64,000 nucleotides of DNA from the NCBI GenBank assembly GCA_021234155.1, contig JAJEKV010000042.1, forward strand, positions 4,056,995-4,120,994, read 5' to 3'. A model generated the notes under the pieces. The model was not told the origin of the DNA. It made no database searches and saw only the letters and a program-made list of their open reading frames with translations. This stretch comes from Isoetes taiwanensis. Lineage: Eukaryota > Streptophyta > Lycopodiopsida > Isoetales > Isoetaceae. Position numbers and translations under genes: made by a program. This document shows positions 1 through 11,530 of this stretch, one piece after another (within the stretch, counting starts at the first letter, position 1; each line of letters begins with the position of its first letter).

Positions 1-1840
1 CTGCTGGGGATATCAAACAGATGAAGGAGCGCCTCTGGGAGCTGAAAAATCGGCTTGGAGCGAGGAGCAAAGGTGTAGGATGCAAATGAGGGTTGTGGTC
101 TACTTATAGGCAAAAACCCTAATTTTAGAAAAAAAAATTGGATAAAGGAAAATCTAGGATTCTAAGGTATTGCTAAGCACAAGACAAGCTAATCAAGCTA
201 AAGAGTACATTCTAAGGATCCTATTGCAACAAATTCTATCTAATTTGGGGAAAGTGTGGACAAATTGGGGCAATTTTGGTGTGACCACTCACACAGTGCG
301 CGAGAGGCAGTTAGGAATATGATCCTAAGTGGCATGGGCGCACTCTGTGAGGGGTGGGGCCCTGTTTGGGTCGAGGATGATGCCAAACATGCAAACTAAG
401 GGTGAAATCCTGCATATCTCGTCGAGATAGGTCGGATTGAGCCCTTACTTGCTTCATTTGGATAAGTTTTGGCCCAGATTTGGCGACGACCACTCACAGT
501 GTGCCCGTGGTCGAATTGGTTTGCAAACCTAATTGGTCTGGGCGCACTCTGCGAGGGGTGGGGCTCCATGTGAGTTAGGGTTGGGCAATTTCTACAAACT
601 AGGGTTCAAATCCTACTAATTATGGTGAGTCGAATTTGAGTCGAATGGTGTGCTTACTTTCTCGCATTTGGACAAGTTTTGGCATAGATCGATTGCTTCG
701 ACCACTCACACAAAGTCTTGTGAGAGGCGCTTAGGAATATAATCCTAAGTGGCCTGGGCGCACTCTGTGAGGGGTGGGGCCAAAAACACTGAGTTTTGCT
801 CCAACTTTGTTAATTCCAACTACAGAACTTAGTAACACATTCTACTTACACCTGATTTAATACATTAACATGATCAAAACATAAATTTATATTTACAATA
901 AACTAGCAATCTTCTTTCTGGCAGAGCTCGTGGATGTTGCACCCGAAGTTCTTGATAGTCGATAAGGTTCTTCATGCAGGATGATTAACGTGTCTTCCAT
1001 TCGATGAAGATTGTTGATAGGTCGGTTGTGCCCCCTGTCTTTGCTAAACTTCGTTTGTAGAGGTATTTGCCATAGTGCTTCCTCTCTTGGGTCACCTGGG
1101 TCTTCAATGTCTTCAAAAGTCGTGCTCCTTGCCCTTCTGTGGCTCTAGCCTTGTACCTTAAAAGCTATTGCTTCTATTTCTAAATAAACTGTAGTTTGGG
1201 AGACAAAATTTAGGGTTTGACATATTTTGGTCATTTTGAGGAGGATTATAATATTTTTAGCCTAATTTGAGGTCATAAATGGATTCTAGACTCTTTAATG
1301 GTCCTAACGCAACAAATTTCAGGCGATTTGGAGCTGTATAACTCAAGTTACGAAGGTTCAAAGTTTTGACCACTCACACAGTGCGCCAGGGTCGAATTGG
1401 TTTGCAAACCAAATTGGTCTGGGCGCACTCTGTGAGGGGTCACCTCTTTTTGGGGTCCAATTTTCAATTTACAAGGGGTTTCTTAGTGTTATAATATGCA
1501 AAATTAGCTAGAATCAAGGAGATAAGCTGAACTGCACCATTAGTTTAGCTAAATTATACATCTAACTAGGTCAACATGGGTCCACCACTCACACAGTGCG
1601 CCAGGGTCGAATCGGTTTGCAAACCAAATTGGTCTAGGCGCACTCTGTGAGGGGTCACCTCTTTTTGGCCATTTTAGGTTGGGTTTTTGCTAAAACTTAT
1701 CACTACTCTTGCTGCACTACAATTGGGAAAAAATTTTCCCAATTTTCGAGGTTCTTGCTCGAGAGGTTGTTCCCAAGACTGGAAGTCTACTGTTAGTCCT
1801 AAGGAAAATGGTCAGTGCTCGATCTTGGTCTACCAAGATC
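1..1840 (-). mobile_element. 5' leader of a - strand LTR retrotransposon, truncated by the window edge
   Basis: This lies directly inside the primer-binding site of the LTR at 1856-3486, so on the - strand it is the untranslated leader or gag-proximal part of that element. I see no gag-like reading frame; the only ORF of note (493-311, 60 codons) resembles nothing. The space is instead filled by five copies of a dyad-symmetric sequence described separately. Near the window edge the - strand reads CTATAAGTA at 108-101, a possible TATA box, followed by a pyrimidine-rich stretch. The rest of the element lies beyond position 1. Confidence 0.6.
283..1656. repeat. Five large hairpin-forming repeats, about 75 bp each
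   Basis: Copies lie at about 283-360, 487-562, 700-780, 1368-1440 and 1582-1656. Each starts with a CCACTCACACAGTGCGCC-like arm and ends with its imperfect complement GGCGCACTCTGTGAGGGG. Between the arms is a second palindrome of one of two kinds: TTAGGAATATGATCCTAA in the first and third copies, or ATTGGTTTGCAAACCAAAT in the others. Spacing is about 205-215 bp within the groups (first three copies, last two copies), so they mark a diverged tandem repeat of about 210 bp with the hairpins as its best conserved part. Confidence 0.85.
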
Positions 1841-1855
1841 ATGCTCTGATACCAC
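1841..1855 (-). other. Primer-binding site, initiator-tRNA-Met type
   Basis: The - strand reads GTGGTATCAGAGCAT immediately after the LTR end. TGGTATCAGAGC is the usual plant retrotransposon primer site complementary to the 3' end of initiator tRNA-Met. It fixes the element's orientation (- strand) and the inner LTR edge. Confidence 0.9.
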
Positions 1856-3486
1856 TGTGACATCCCCTACTCCTTATATGATGCCCACATCGTATTCGAA
1901 GGAGGAGCATTCCCCTTGGCAGCTACACTGACAGGGGCCATCCACCTGACTCCACTCCCATCGGGATGAGCCAGCAAGGGAAGAATGGATGTGTCATTCA
2001 TTCGTCTTCCATCGGGTCGACCTATCTGCGGAAGCGTGAATAAACAAACGTGAGCACAACTAACAGTAAACAAATACAAGTACCTCGAGAGGTGAATACA
2101 ATACAACATCACAGAGATAGCAATACCATAGAAATAACATCATCACATAACATAAATAACAAGAGGGGAGATCCTACCCAGGCTCGGACTCGAGGGGGAT
2201 GACCCGACTAGGGTCTCCGAGTTCATTGCGCATGTAATTCATGGCAATAGATTTGGCTGGCATAGAACATGGCTTAGGGTAGTCCACTCCATCCGCCCCC
2301 CCCGCACACTTTGCGCAGTAGGCTGAAAAGTGTTGGGACTTGGTCGTAGCTCTCAGGGTGAATAGCCGAGGGGGGCTACTACTACCGGGTTGCATCTCCC
2401 CAGCCCCGATGAGGCGGGGAAGAGAGTTGCCTCCCCTCCGAGAGGCATCCATGCTCATCACAAAGGCTAGAGGGCCACCGCCCTTATTCGACTTGAACTC
2501 ACCGGAAGGTCATATTCACCACCCCACGAGTGTCGAGCTCATGCCTTGCCCACACGCAAAGGACAAAGCCATTAAGCCTAGCCCACGAGACCCCGATAGG
2601 CCTTACTACCCGGAGAGGGGTCAGTCCGTGATGAGACAAGTTCCTCCTTATCAACCGCCTAGCCCCTTCACCCACAACCAAAGGGGGTTCCCGTGGCACG
2701 GGCCGCATATAATTGGGAACTAGTGGTGCTACCTAGGATCATCTGCTACACACGCCTTTAGGCCTCTACCATCCTTCCCAATACATGGAGATCACAGAGT
2801 GAAATACATACAACATCACGTAACCAAATAGAGAATATCATCTAATCTATCTACCTAAACAACAGAGTTAGGTTCCTTAGTTAGGGCTTATGATCTCGGG
2901 ATCTATAAGGCCTCTAGAGTTGATCTAACATACTAAACCAGCCTATTGCCTTGCCCAAAGATGGCTTTGCACAAATGTAACAACTAGATACCGCTCCTTG
3001 ACCCGCCCTCGACCCTCTGGAAGCCGTCCATGCTCCCCGATCTTGCGAAGATGGTCGCTAATCGATAATCTGTTGTGCAAATCCGGCTTTCCGGAGCTCA
3101 GCAATGCGGATTGAAGTCCATACTTGGCCGAAATGGCTCAAGAGAACACTGAATTCGAGAGAGGAAAGGAGCTCTAGGAAAAACCCTAAAATGCAAAGAG
3201 AAGAAAGGTTTAGGGTTTAAGGGGAAAGCCCTTTTATAGAAACCCTTAGGGTTAGGTTAGATATTGGCCAAATGGGATTTAGCCATTTGGCAATGGGGTC
3301 CATGGGGTTATTAATTGTGTATGTTTATTTAACATGCACAACATTCAATGTTGCCCCCTAGGTGCAACCCTTGCCCCCTAGGTGCAACCCTATACGTCTC
3401 GCAAGTACATGTCATCCGTGACATGTACGGGTGACATGGCAGTATAATATACGTATTCGGGGCGTATATTATGTTGGAACGTCACA
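1856..3486 (-). mobile_element. Long terminal repeat (1631 bp) of the - strand retrotransposon
   Basis: The segment is bounded by TGTGAC and GTCACA, a canonical TG...CA end pair with an extended terminal inverted repeat, and the primer site follows the inner end. A TATA box in the right orientation (TATAAAA, 3238-3232 on the - strand) puts the start of R near 3205, leaving an unusually long R-U5 of about 1.35 kb. Short ORFs inside it (2461-2174 on -, 2340-2723 on +) overlap on opposite strands and match nothing I know, so I do not call them genes. A 20-bp tandem duplication (CCCCCTAGGTGCAACCCT) lies near 3350-3390. Only one LTR is in the window, so the outer edge rests on end structure alone. 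Confidence 0.8.
3232..3238 (-). promoter_or_regulatory. LTR TATA box
   Basis: TATAAAA on the - strand, followed downstream by a pyrimidine-rich leader with AAACCCTAA motifs, in the expected U3 position. Confidence 0.6.
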
Positions 3487-4991
3487 GAAAGGATCCTTAT
3501 ATACATGGTAAAACACATGTATTACACTTGTGGATGTTTGGGATCCTATGATATAGTTGGAACATGTTATTTACATCATAATAACATCTGATTCATGCTA
3601 TGCATGAAGATACTTAGGATATTCATGCAAAACGAGTGAAATGGTACCTAACAAGGTTTAAAAGATGAGCAGAAAAATATGCTTATATATGAGCATACTA
3701 TGAGATAAGCATTTAAGTTATCTCAATTGTTTGGAATTGACTAGCTCCAGTAGGCATAACCTAATAATAGAGGCATAAAAAGAATAAAGTTCAAGGAAAT
3801 AGCTAGGGTAATACTAGCATATCTTTCGACGATGAATCAGATGAGCGTTATAAATAGACACTAAATCCAAGTCCAATAAGAATTAAGACGAGGTATATAA
3901 AATTTAAGGGTGATATTACATAGACCGACAATCCATATGAGTTATCTCAATTGCTAGGAATTGACTAGCTCCAGTAGGTATAACCTAATAATAGAGGCAT
4001 AAAAAGAATAAAATTCAAGAAAATAGCTAGAGTAATACTAGCATATCTTTTGAGGATGAATCACATGAGTGTTATAAGTAGACACTAAATCCAAGTCCCA
4101 ATAAGAATTGAGAAAAGGTATATAAAATTTAAGGGTGATATTACATAGAGTGGCGATCCGTATGTGCTTAGAATTATCTCAATTGAGAGACCTCAATGTT
4201 GAACTAGTAAGTGGATACAGATGTACCCATAGAATTGAAGTATAAACTACTTGCTAGTATCCTGGGTACTTTGACCCAAGAATGTATGATCTCGTAGTGG
4301 GTGCTCTTGAGAAAAAGTAAAGGTTCAAAATGGCAAGGCCATGAAAGATGGTTACTAATATTTAAGACAAAGTATTATAAAAGGGCAATGACAACAGATA
4401 AGTGATAGGTCGATTAAAACTTATAGATGAGTTTAAGTCTATGTTTAGACCCTAAGAAATGAGATGTTAACAAAAACAGTAAGCGTTCCAAATATGTTAA
4501 CTATGGGCCTGCACTATTGTTTCTCCCACATTATTCGTGCTTGGTCAGAAGACTACAAAGGCGTACTTAAATAGTGATTGCAATACCTTGTTCTCAAAAT
4601 TTTTAAGCGTCCTATAAGTGTGGCCCATTAGCAATAGCTAAATGCTGCCATGTTGACGACACGAGAAGCCTATGAATCTCATGATGGGCAGCTAAATAGG
4701 ATTTACTCTGTATGCAAGCTGTTATTATCGGCCTGATACTATATGTAATCTACAAAGTACAGACTGTGGAATGTTGGATATCTGGTTTGACATCTAAAAT
4801 AAATGTCAAAGGATATTGGAACGAAATCAAAAGCATTGAAGGGGGGGGGGGGGGGGAGGGGTGGTGGTGGGGTACGACATGGTCTCCCTGGTCAGTTGGA
4901 CTAGTAAATAGGATAATGTCATATGAGTCCTCTCTAGAATTGAAAGGGTTTTTTGCAGACCTTTAGCCTCAAGGCATAAATGCCACCAAAG
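3487..4991. repeat. AT-rich intergenic tract with a ~225-bp tandem duplication
   Basis: No gene seen. Copies run 3717-3940 and 3941-4171, both beginning GTTATCTCAATTG and sharing the CTAGCTCCAGTAGG and TAACCTAATAATAG blocks. A third partial copy starts near 4172. A 16-base G run followed by more G-rich sequence lies at 4841-4872. The ORF at 4712-4966 runs through this G tract and has no recognisable domain. Confidence 0.7.
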
Positions 4992-6549
4992 GAATAACAA
5001 ATATATTCAATGACTAGGATCCTTAAGAGCAACAAGTTTCTATTATCTTTACTCCAAAATTGGCACGTGCCACAATGATTGAATTCATGTTTACAAGCTT
5101 CGTTTTCCAACAACTAAAGAATTGTTTTGCTTCACTTACAAATACTCTAAAAAGATTAACCAAGATATCTACATATTCGAGCCCACTATTGGATAACAGA
5201 CTTTACACCCTTAAAAAGTTGGATATCCTATTGGTCAGTGCAAGGACCCTATGGATAGAGCTGCAAAAGTTTTGCAAACTTCATTGCATCTTCCATCCAG
5301 GACGCCTAAAACACTAACTCATTCTTTATCAATCAATAAATATCATAAAAAAATTGTGGCATTGCCCAATAAACACTAGCTCAAGACTATATTTGATTGA
5401 AAACTAAGCCTCCACAACCTTAATCTGCGTGCCCAAATAGAAAGCTATTTATAAGGAAGGAGAGCATAAAGAGAGGAACTTTAAGTATGGCCGACATTGC
5501 ATAAGGCTTTATCTAATACTTTTTACCTTTTTAAACACAAACAGAGAAGCTTAGTAGATGATTACACAAGATAAAGCTTGGATTCTGGACCATGTAGATT
5601 CTTACATCAATAAGCTATAAAATTGTTCTACTTACATGCAAGGCTTGATCCAACTGCACTCTAAAGCTAGAAATGAAGCGGGATGTGAGCAAGCTGTCTA
5701 AAGATGACGATTGTAAGTAGCATAGGGTTGAGCTTGGAGAAGACAGTAGGGGAACCAAAGAAATAACAAACGCATTCAATGACTAGGAGCCTCAAGATCA
5801 ACAAGTTTCTATTATCTTTACTCCAAAATTGTCACGTGCCACAATGATTGAATTCATGTTTACAAGCTTGGTTTTTCAACAACTAAACAATTGGTTTGCT
5901 TCACTTACAAATAGCCTAAAAAGATTAACCAAGATATCTACATATTCGAGCTCACTATTGGATAACATACTTTACATCCTTAAAAAGTTGGATATCCTAT
6001 TGGTCAGTGCAAGGACCCCATGGATAGAGCTGCAAAAGCTTTGCAAACTTCACTGCCTCTTCCATCTCGGATGCTTAAGAATCCTAACTCATTTTTTTAT
6101 CAATCAATAAATATCTTTAAAAGAATTGTGGCATTGCCCAATAAACACTAGCTCAAGACTATATTCAGTTGAAAACTAAGCCTCCATAACCTTAATCTGC
6201 GTGCCCTAAATAGTAAGCCATTTATAAGGAAGGAGAGCACAAAGAGAGGAGCTTTGAGTATGACCGACATTGCATAAGGCTTTACTAATACTTTTACCTT
6301 TTTAAACACAAACAGAGAAGCTTAGTAGATGATTACACGAGATAAAGCTTGGATTCTGGACTTTGTAGATTCTTACATCAATTAGCTATAAAATTGTTCT
6401 ACTACATGCAAGGCTTGATCCAACTGCACTCTAAAGCTAGAAATGAAGCAGGATATGAGCAAGCTGTCTAAAGATGACGATTGTAAGAAAGAGCATAAAC
6501 ATAAAGCCTTAGAGGGGTCGAGCTTGGAGAAGACACCAGGAGAACCAAA
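4992..6549. repeat. Direct tandem duplication, unit about 770 bp
   Basis: Copy one is 4992-5760 and copy two 5761-6549. Both begin with an AATAACAAA...CATTCAATGACTAGGA block and end with GAGCTTGGAGAAGACA, with scattered substitutions and small indels. Each carries a related ORF of about 85-93 codons (5060-5317, 5829-6110). The two peptides are about 85% alike by eye, but I recognise no domain and cannot tell whether they were ever coding. Probably a fragment of an unknown repeat. Confidence 0.75.
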
Positions 6550-6614
6550 CTTTGAAGACCTTTTGTGGCAAGTCGTTGAAAGCCAAAAGGAAGGAGCCGA
6601 GGGTGTTTAACCAA

Positions 6615-7075
6615 TTGTTGTAAGAGAAAATTACCAAAATACCATTAAAGTTTGCCAAAATTACCGAAATGCCACTAAACCCAGTAGTATTTTGGGAAAA
6701 TTGGCAATAACATTTTCTTACTCATCTGAATGCAAATGTGCCCTTCAGATGAATTTTAGATTAAGCTGAGATCTTTCCAACAAGCATAAGATCGTCTTGA
6801 TTGGTAATAAAAATTTCAAGTTATATGCTCCTGAGTTCATCCGAATTTGAGAAATGAAAAATCTCATAACTTGAGATTATGGTCTTAGAATTGAATGATC
6901 TTATGCTTGTTAGAAAGATCTCAGCTTAATCTACAATTTATCTGAAGGGCGCATTTACATTCAGATCATTGGAAAAACGTTATTGCCAATTTTCCCAAAA
7001 TACCACTGGGTTTAGTGGCATTTTGGTAATTTTGGCAAACTTTAATTGTATTTTGGTAATTTTCCCTTGTTGTAA
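6615..7075. mobile_element. Mutator-type MITE with perfect 9-bp target duplication
   Basis: TTGTTGTAA occurs at 6615-6623 and 7067-7075. The element between (6624-7066, 443 bp) is a near-complete foldback: the left end GAGAAAATTACCAAAATACC is matched by the right end read in reverse, GGGAAAATTACCAAAATACA, and the complementarity continues through most of each arm. A 9-bp duplication and a GGGAAAATTACCAAAATA-like terminus are typical of MULE-derived MITEs. It has no coding capacity. It ends about 195 bp before the RPS17 start codon, inside that gene's promoter region. Confidence 0.9.
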
Positions 7076-7210
7076 CTAGTTTACGAGCGTATATTGAATA
7101 TTGACCAAAAATTAACCAGGTGAAAGCGGATTTAATGGTCCACCTAAATGCGAAAAGGGAAATACAAATAAATAAATATACAATCCAAAAACTAGTGCAC
7201 AGTTTCTAAG

Positions 7211-7237
7211 TTAGGGTTTTCGCAAGATTTAGGGTTT
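7211..7237. promoter_or_regulatory. Two teloboxes in the RPS17 promoter
   Basis: TTAGGGTTT occurs at 7211-7219 and 7229-7237, within 60 bp of the start codon. This is the reverse complement of the AAACCCTAA telobox, a known proximal element of plant ribosomal-protein promoters. It supports the gene call and suggests coordinated growth-related expression. Confidence 0.75.
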
Positions 7238-7269
7238 GGTCGCCTCCGTCAAAACGCAGCGCCTTAACC

Positions 7270-8203
<934 letters not shown>

Positions 8204-8339
8204 TAATGTTTTCGAAAATACTCGTTGATAAGGCAAACATTGGCAGTACTGAATTCGCAGTGGTTGAATTTTTGTAAGAACCAGTGAATATGATTTGATC
8301 ATCCATCGCTACTCTTGTTTTTCACATGCTAGGTGAAAG

Positions 8340-8540
8340 CTAGTCAAATAGAAGAATAATTCTGTTTTGTCGTTTTGTGTTGGGACTTTTTTGGTTTGTG
8401 TGTTCTTCCTCCCAAGGCTGGAATGGGATGAATCGGCGCCAGTTATCAGGATGGAACAGGCTCTCACTCATTCTCAAGAATGTGAATGTGCACGTGGGCT
8501 CAAATGCGCGCTCTGTCTGCTCTTCTCCCTCCACTTGAAG
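8340..8540 (-). pseudogene. BAM: Beta-amylase, C-terminal fragment (piece 3 of 3)
   Basis: Read on the - strand from 8540, the frame includes CTFTFLRMSESLFHPDNWRR, which matches the conserved C-terminal glycosyl hydrolase family 14 block (usually AFTYLRM..LF.PDNWRRFV.FV). The frame then drifts into unrelated residues and stops at 8340, so the last helix is altered. Upstream it is cut off by the 3' end of LINE-A at about 8541; the missing part resumes at 12524. It converges with RPS17. Confidence 0.85.
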
Positions 8541-9524
8541 CCTTGATTTATTAAATGTAATGTATTAATCACTCCCACTTAGGACCTTGAAGGTCATGGA
8601 GTGAAAAAAGTGCTTACAATTTCAACAATAAAGCACGGTGAGAATCAATATCTCTAATGAAATAACCTATTGCTTTAGGATCTATGTCAAAGAGGGATTG
8701 AAATTTTGGACAACTGATGCCATGTTTTTGATTGCAATTACAGGAGGGTGCAAAGTCTATCTTCCCTAGGAATACCATACCATCTTCCCGTTTCCACATG
8801 TAGCTTGTGTGAACTGGTCCTTTACTTTGCAATCAGCTAGCTGCTTCAGGAATCTAGGGATATGAGCCTTCAGAAATTCTTGGTCCACATATATTACAAC
8901 CTGGTTTACTTCCGAAACATAAGAAATCATCCGCGAAGCTTTATTAGACCAAAATTTCGTAATAGCCCCTGTTTGTACAGGGTCCCTAGCTCCTATGGCA
9001 GAGCTCGGCCAATTTGCTTCTGTTATACACCATTTCTTTGCCCATTCAAGCACCACCCAGATTCTGCAGTAGTGTTTAAAGCTATTTGTGGCAATCTGGT
9101 ATCATCTAGACAACAGATTCTATTAACAAAATTAATTGTTTGGAATAAGGCTTCCAATATACTATATAGGGCTGCCTTACCACCAGTTCCTCGTCTCTTC
9201 AAGCATTCATGCCATTTCCCAAATATCTATAATAATCCACTATTTCTAGGACTTCATCTTTATACCAAAAAGTAGGCACTCGTCTCTTCAAGCATTCATG
9301 CCATTTGTAATTGGCTTAAATCTCTAACCCCAGATATCTATAATGATCCACTATTTCTAGGACTTCGTCTTTATACCAAAAAGTAGGCCTCTGCACAGTT
9401 CCAACGATTTCTTTAAGTTCACTGTCATTTTCTTTGCATCACAGAAGGAAGCAAGATGATTTAGATGAGCCTGTAAAATATTTGGCGAGTCAGCTAGCAT
9501 CACAACATCATCAACATATAATAA
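8541..9524 (-). mobile_element. LINE-A, 3' half (RT palm to C terminus)
   Basis: Non-LTR retrotransposon fragment on the - strand, inserted in the beta-amylase gene. From 9524 downward it encodes LLYVDDVVMLADSPN (the YxDD catalytic motif of reverse transcriptase), then LNHLASFCDAKKMTVNLK and a WYKDEVLEIVDHYRYLG block typical of the LINE thumb region. The latter is duplicated in tandem (about 9190-9279 and 9280-9391). Later frames (9056-8766, 8832-8614) keep C-terminal coding character, including a CNCNQKHGISC cluster, but are broken by frameshifts. It ends near 8541 without a clear poly(A). The upstream half is at 11531-12523; a Helitron separates them. Confidence 0.85.
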
Positions 9525-11530
9525 CTAGTAATGGTGCCTAGCGTTGCTGGGCATAAGTTGGGAACCTATGTGGATGGAACCCTATTCAGCCCAGCCTTCT
9601 TTTCATAAATCAATATCAAGGTTTTTATGCATTTAATACTCTTCCCTTTGCGTTTTGCTCTATTCTATGTTTCCCCTTTTCCTCATTATCCTACACACTT
9701 TCCTTTGTTCTTTTCCCTTTGTTCTTATTTTTTTTTCTCACGCGCTATCTTTTTCCCTTCCTCCCTCTCCTCCCCTTTTAGCACCCTTCACCATCCCCTT
9801 CCCTTCCCTTCCCCTTTTTCCCTTTCCCTTTCTCTTTCTCTGATAGGCTTTTTCTCTTCCCTCTTCATCGTTTTCCTGCCCTTCCCATTTTTCCCTTTTC
9901 TTTTCCCCTTTATTTTCCCTTCCTTTTTTCCTTTTCCCATGCCTTTTTTTCTTCTCTTTTCCCCACCTTTTCATGTGGCCCTTTTCTTCCTTTCCCACCA
10001 TCTTCCTCTTTATCCTGTGCTCTTTTCCCATTTCCCTCTTCCCTTTTCCTGGTGCCTTTTTTCCCCCTTTTCTGCTTCCCTTTTCTTTTTTTCTTTCCCT
10101 TCCCTTTCCCATCCTTTCGCTTTTCCCCGTGCCCTTTTTCTCTTTCCCTTTCCCTTTCCCTTTCCTCCTTCCTTTTTCATTTTCGCTTTCGCTTTCCCTT
10201 TTCTTATGCCTCTTTCCATTCGCATTTCTCCACCTTTTTTTATGTGCCCCTTTTCCTTTTTTCCCCATCCTCCTCCGCCTTTTCCCTCTTCCTCTTTCCC
10301 CTTTTCTCCTTTTTTTTTTCCTTTTCCATGCTCTTTTTCCCTTTCCTCATCCTTTATTTTCCCCTTTTTCTCATTCCCTTTTCCCCTTCCTCTCTTCCTC
10401 TTTTTCCATTGCTTGCTCTCCACTCTTTCCCCCTTCCCTTTTCCTCCTTTTCCACCCTTTCCCTCTTTCCTTTTTCTCGGTGCCTTTTTATCTTCTTTCT
10501 TCCCCTCCCTTTTTTTTTCCATTTCTCTGTCCCTTTTTCTATGCCATTTTTCCCTTTCCTTCTCCTCTTTCCTCACCTTTTCTCTTTAACCTTTTCCCTT
10601 TCTTTTTTCAATGCCCTATTTTGCTTCCCTTTTTCTCTTTCTCCACCGTTTCCCTTTTTTTTGCATGCCCTTTCCGCCTTCCCTTTTGCCCTTTTTCTCA
10701 TGCCATTTTTCTAGGTTCCCATTTCCCCTTTCCATCTCCCTTTTTCTTTTTTCCTTTCTCTTTCCCTTTTTCAATGCACTTTGTTCGTCCCCTTCTTCCA
10801 TCCTTTTCCTGTTCAGCTTTTTCCCCACCCTTTTCCCACCCTTTCCCTATTTCCCTTTTCTCGATGCCTTTTTATCTTATTTCCCCCCCCTCTTTTTCTT
10901 TTCCCCTTTCCCTTTCCCTTTTCCTTTTTCCATGCCATTTTCCCCTTCCCCTCTCCTCTTTCTTCACCTTTTCTCTCTAACCTTTTCCCTTTCTTTTTTC
11001 AATACTATCTTTTCGCTTCCCTTTTTCTCTTTTCTTCACTATTTTCCTCTTTCTTTTTTTCCCATGCCTTTTCCCCCTTCCCTTTTGCCCTTTTCCTCGT
11101 GCCTTTTTTCTTAGGTTCCTTTTTTCCCATTCAATCTCCCTTTTTCTTTTTTCCTTTCCTTCCCCTTTTCGCATATGCTTTGTTCGTCCCGTTTTTCCCA
11201 CCCTTTTCCCTTAACTTTTTCTCCTTTTTCCACCCTTCCCTTTCTCCCTCTCTATTTCTATTTTTGTTTCATTTTTTCCATGCCATTTTTCCCTTTCTTT
11301 GCCTTTTTCCTTTTCCTGTTTTCCACATGCCCTTTTTCCCTTCCCTTTTCCCTTTTACTCGTGCCTTACCTCCCTTTTCCTTTTCCTTTCTCCTTAAGAA
11401 ATCAAATCATGACTAATCACAGTAGTGGAAAGTCTGCGATAAATCTCAGCCTTCATTATCAATCAGATGATCTCAGCCATTTAAATTAGGGCTTGATCCA
11501 TTCAATACGATATAACATTATAATATAAGA
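9525..11530 (-). mobile_element. Helitron-2 (2006 bp), non-autonomous
   Basis: On the - strand it begins TCTTATATTATAATG (11530) and ends with a hairpin (GCCCAGCAACGCTAGGC, imperfect) followed by ACCATTACTAG (9525). TC start, 3' hairpin and CTAG end are the Helitron signature. It lies exactly between A and T of the host LINE with no target duplication: flank GTTA, element, flank TTATTATATG. Deleting it joins the LINE-A frame directly into LLLYVDD. It encodes no Rep/helicase; almost its whole content is the polypyrimidine/polypurine block. Its 3' end is clearly related to that of Helitron-1 (49064). Confidence 0.88.
9627..11395. repeat. 1.77-kb polypyrimidine (+) / polypurine (-) tract with ~385-bp periodicity
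   Basis: The + strand is almost entirely C and T (CCCTTTTTCC-type runs) with occasional ATGCC or GTTCG interruptions. The interruptions recur at 380-400 bp: TTTTTTCAATG/TTTTTTCAATA near 10608 and 10990, GTGCCTTTTTATC/ATGCCTTTTTATC near 10475 and 10862, TTTGTTCGTCCC near 10780 and 11178. It is therefore a diverged tandem satellite, not random slippage. Long ORFs across it (up to 335 codons, both strands) are low-complexity artefacts. The tract lies inside Helitron-2. Confidence 0.9.

Noticed and set aside
2174-2723. Overlapping ORFs on both strands in the - strand LTR (95 and 127 codons)
   Set aside because: They lie in R-U5 of an LTR, oppose each other and show no domain; chance ORFs in GC-richer sequence.
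9627-11489. Long ORFs of 100-335 codons on both strands, rich in Phe/Pro/Ser/Leu or Lys/Arg/Glu
   Set aside because: They are translations of a polypyrimidine/polypurine satellite in every frame, without start context or domains.
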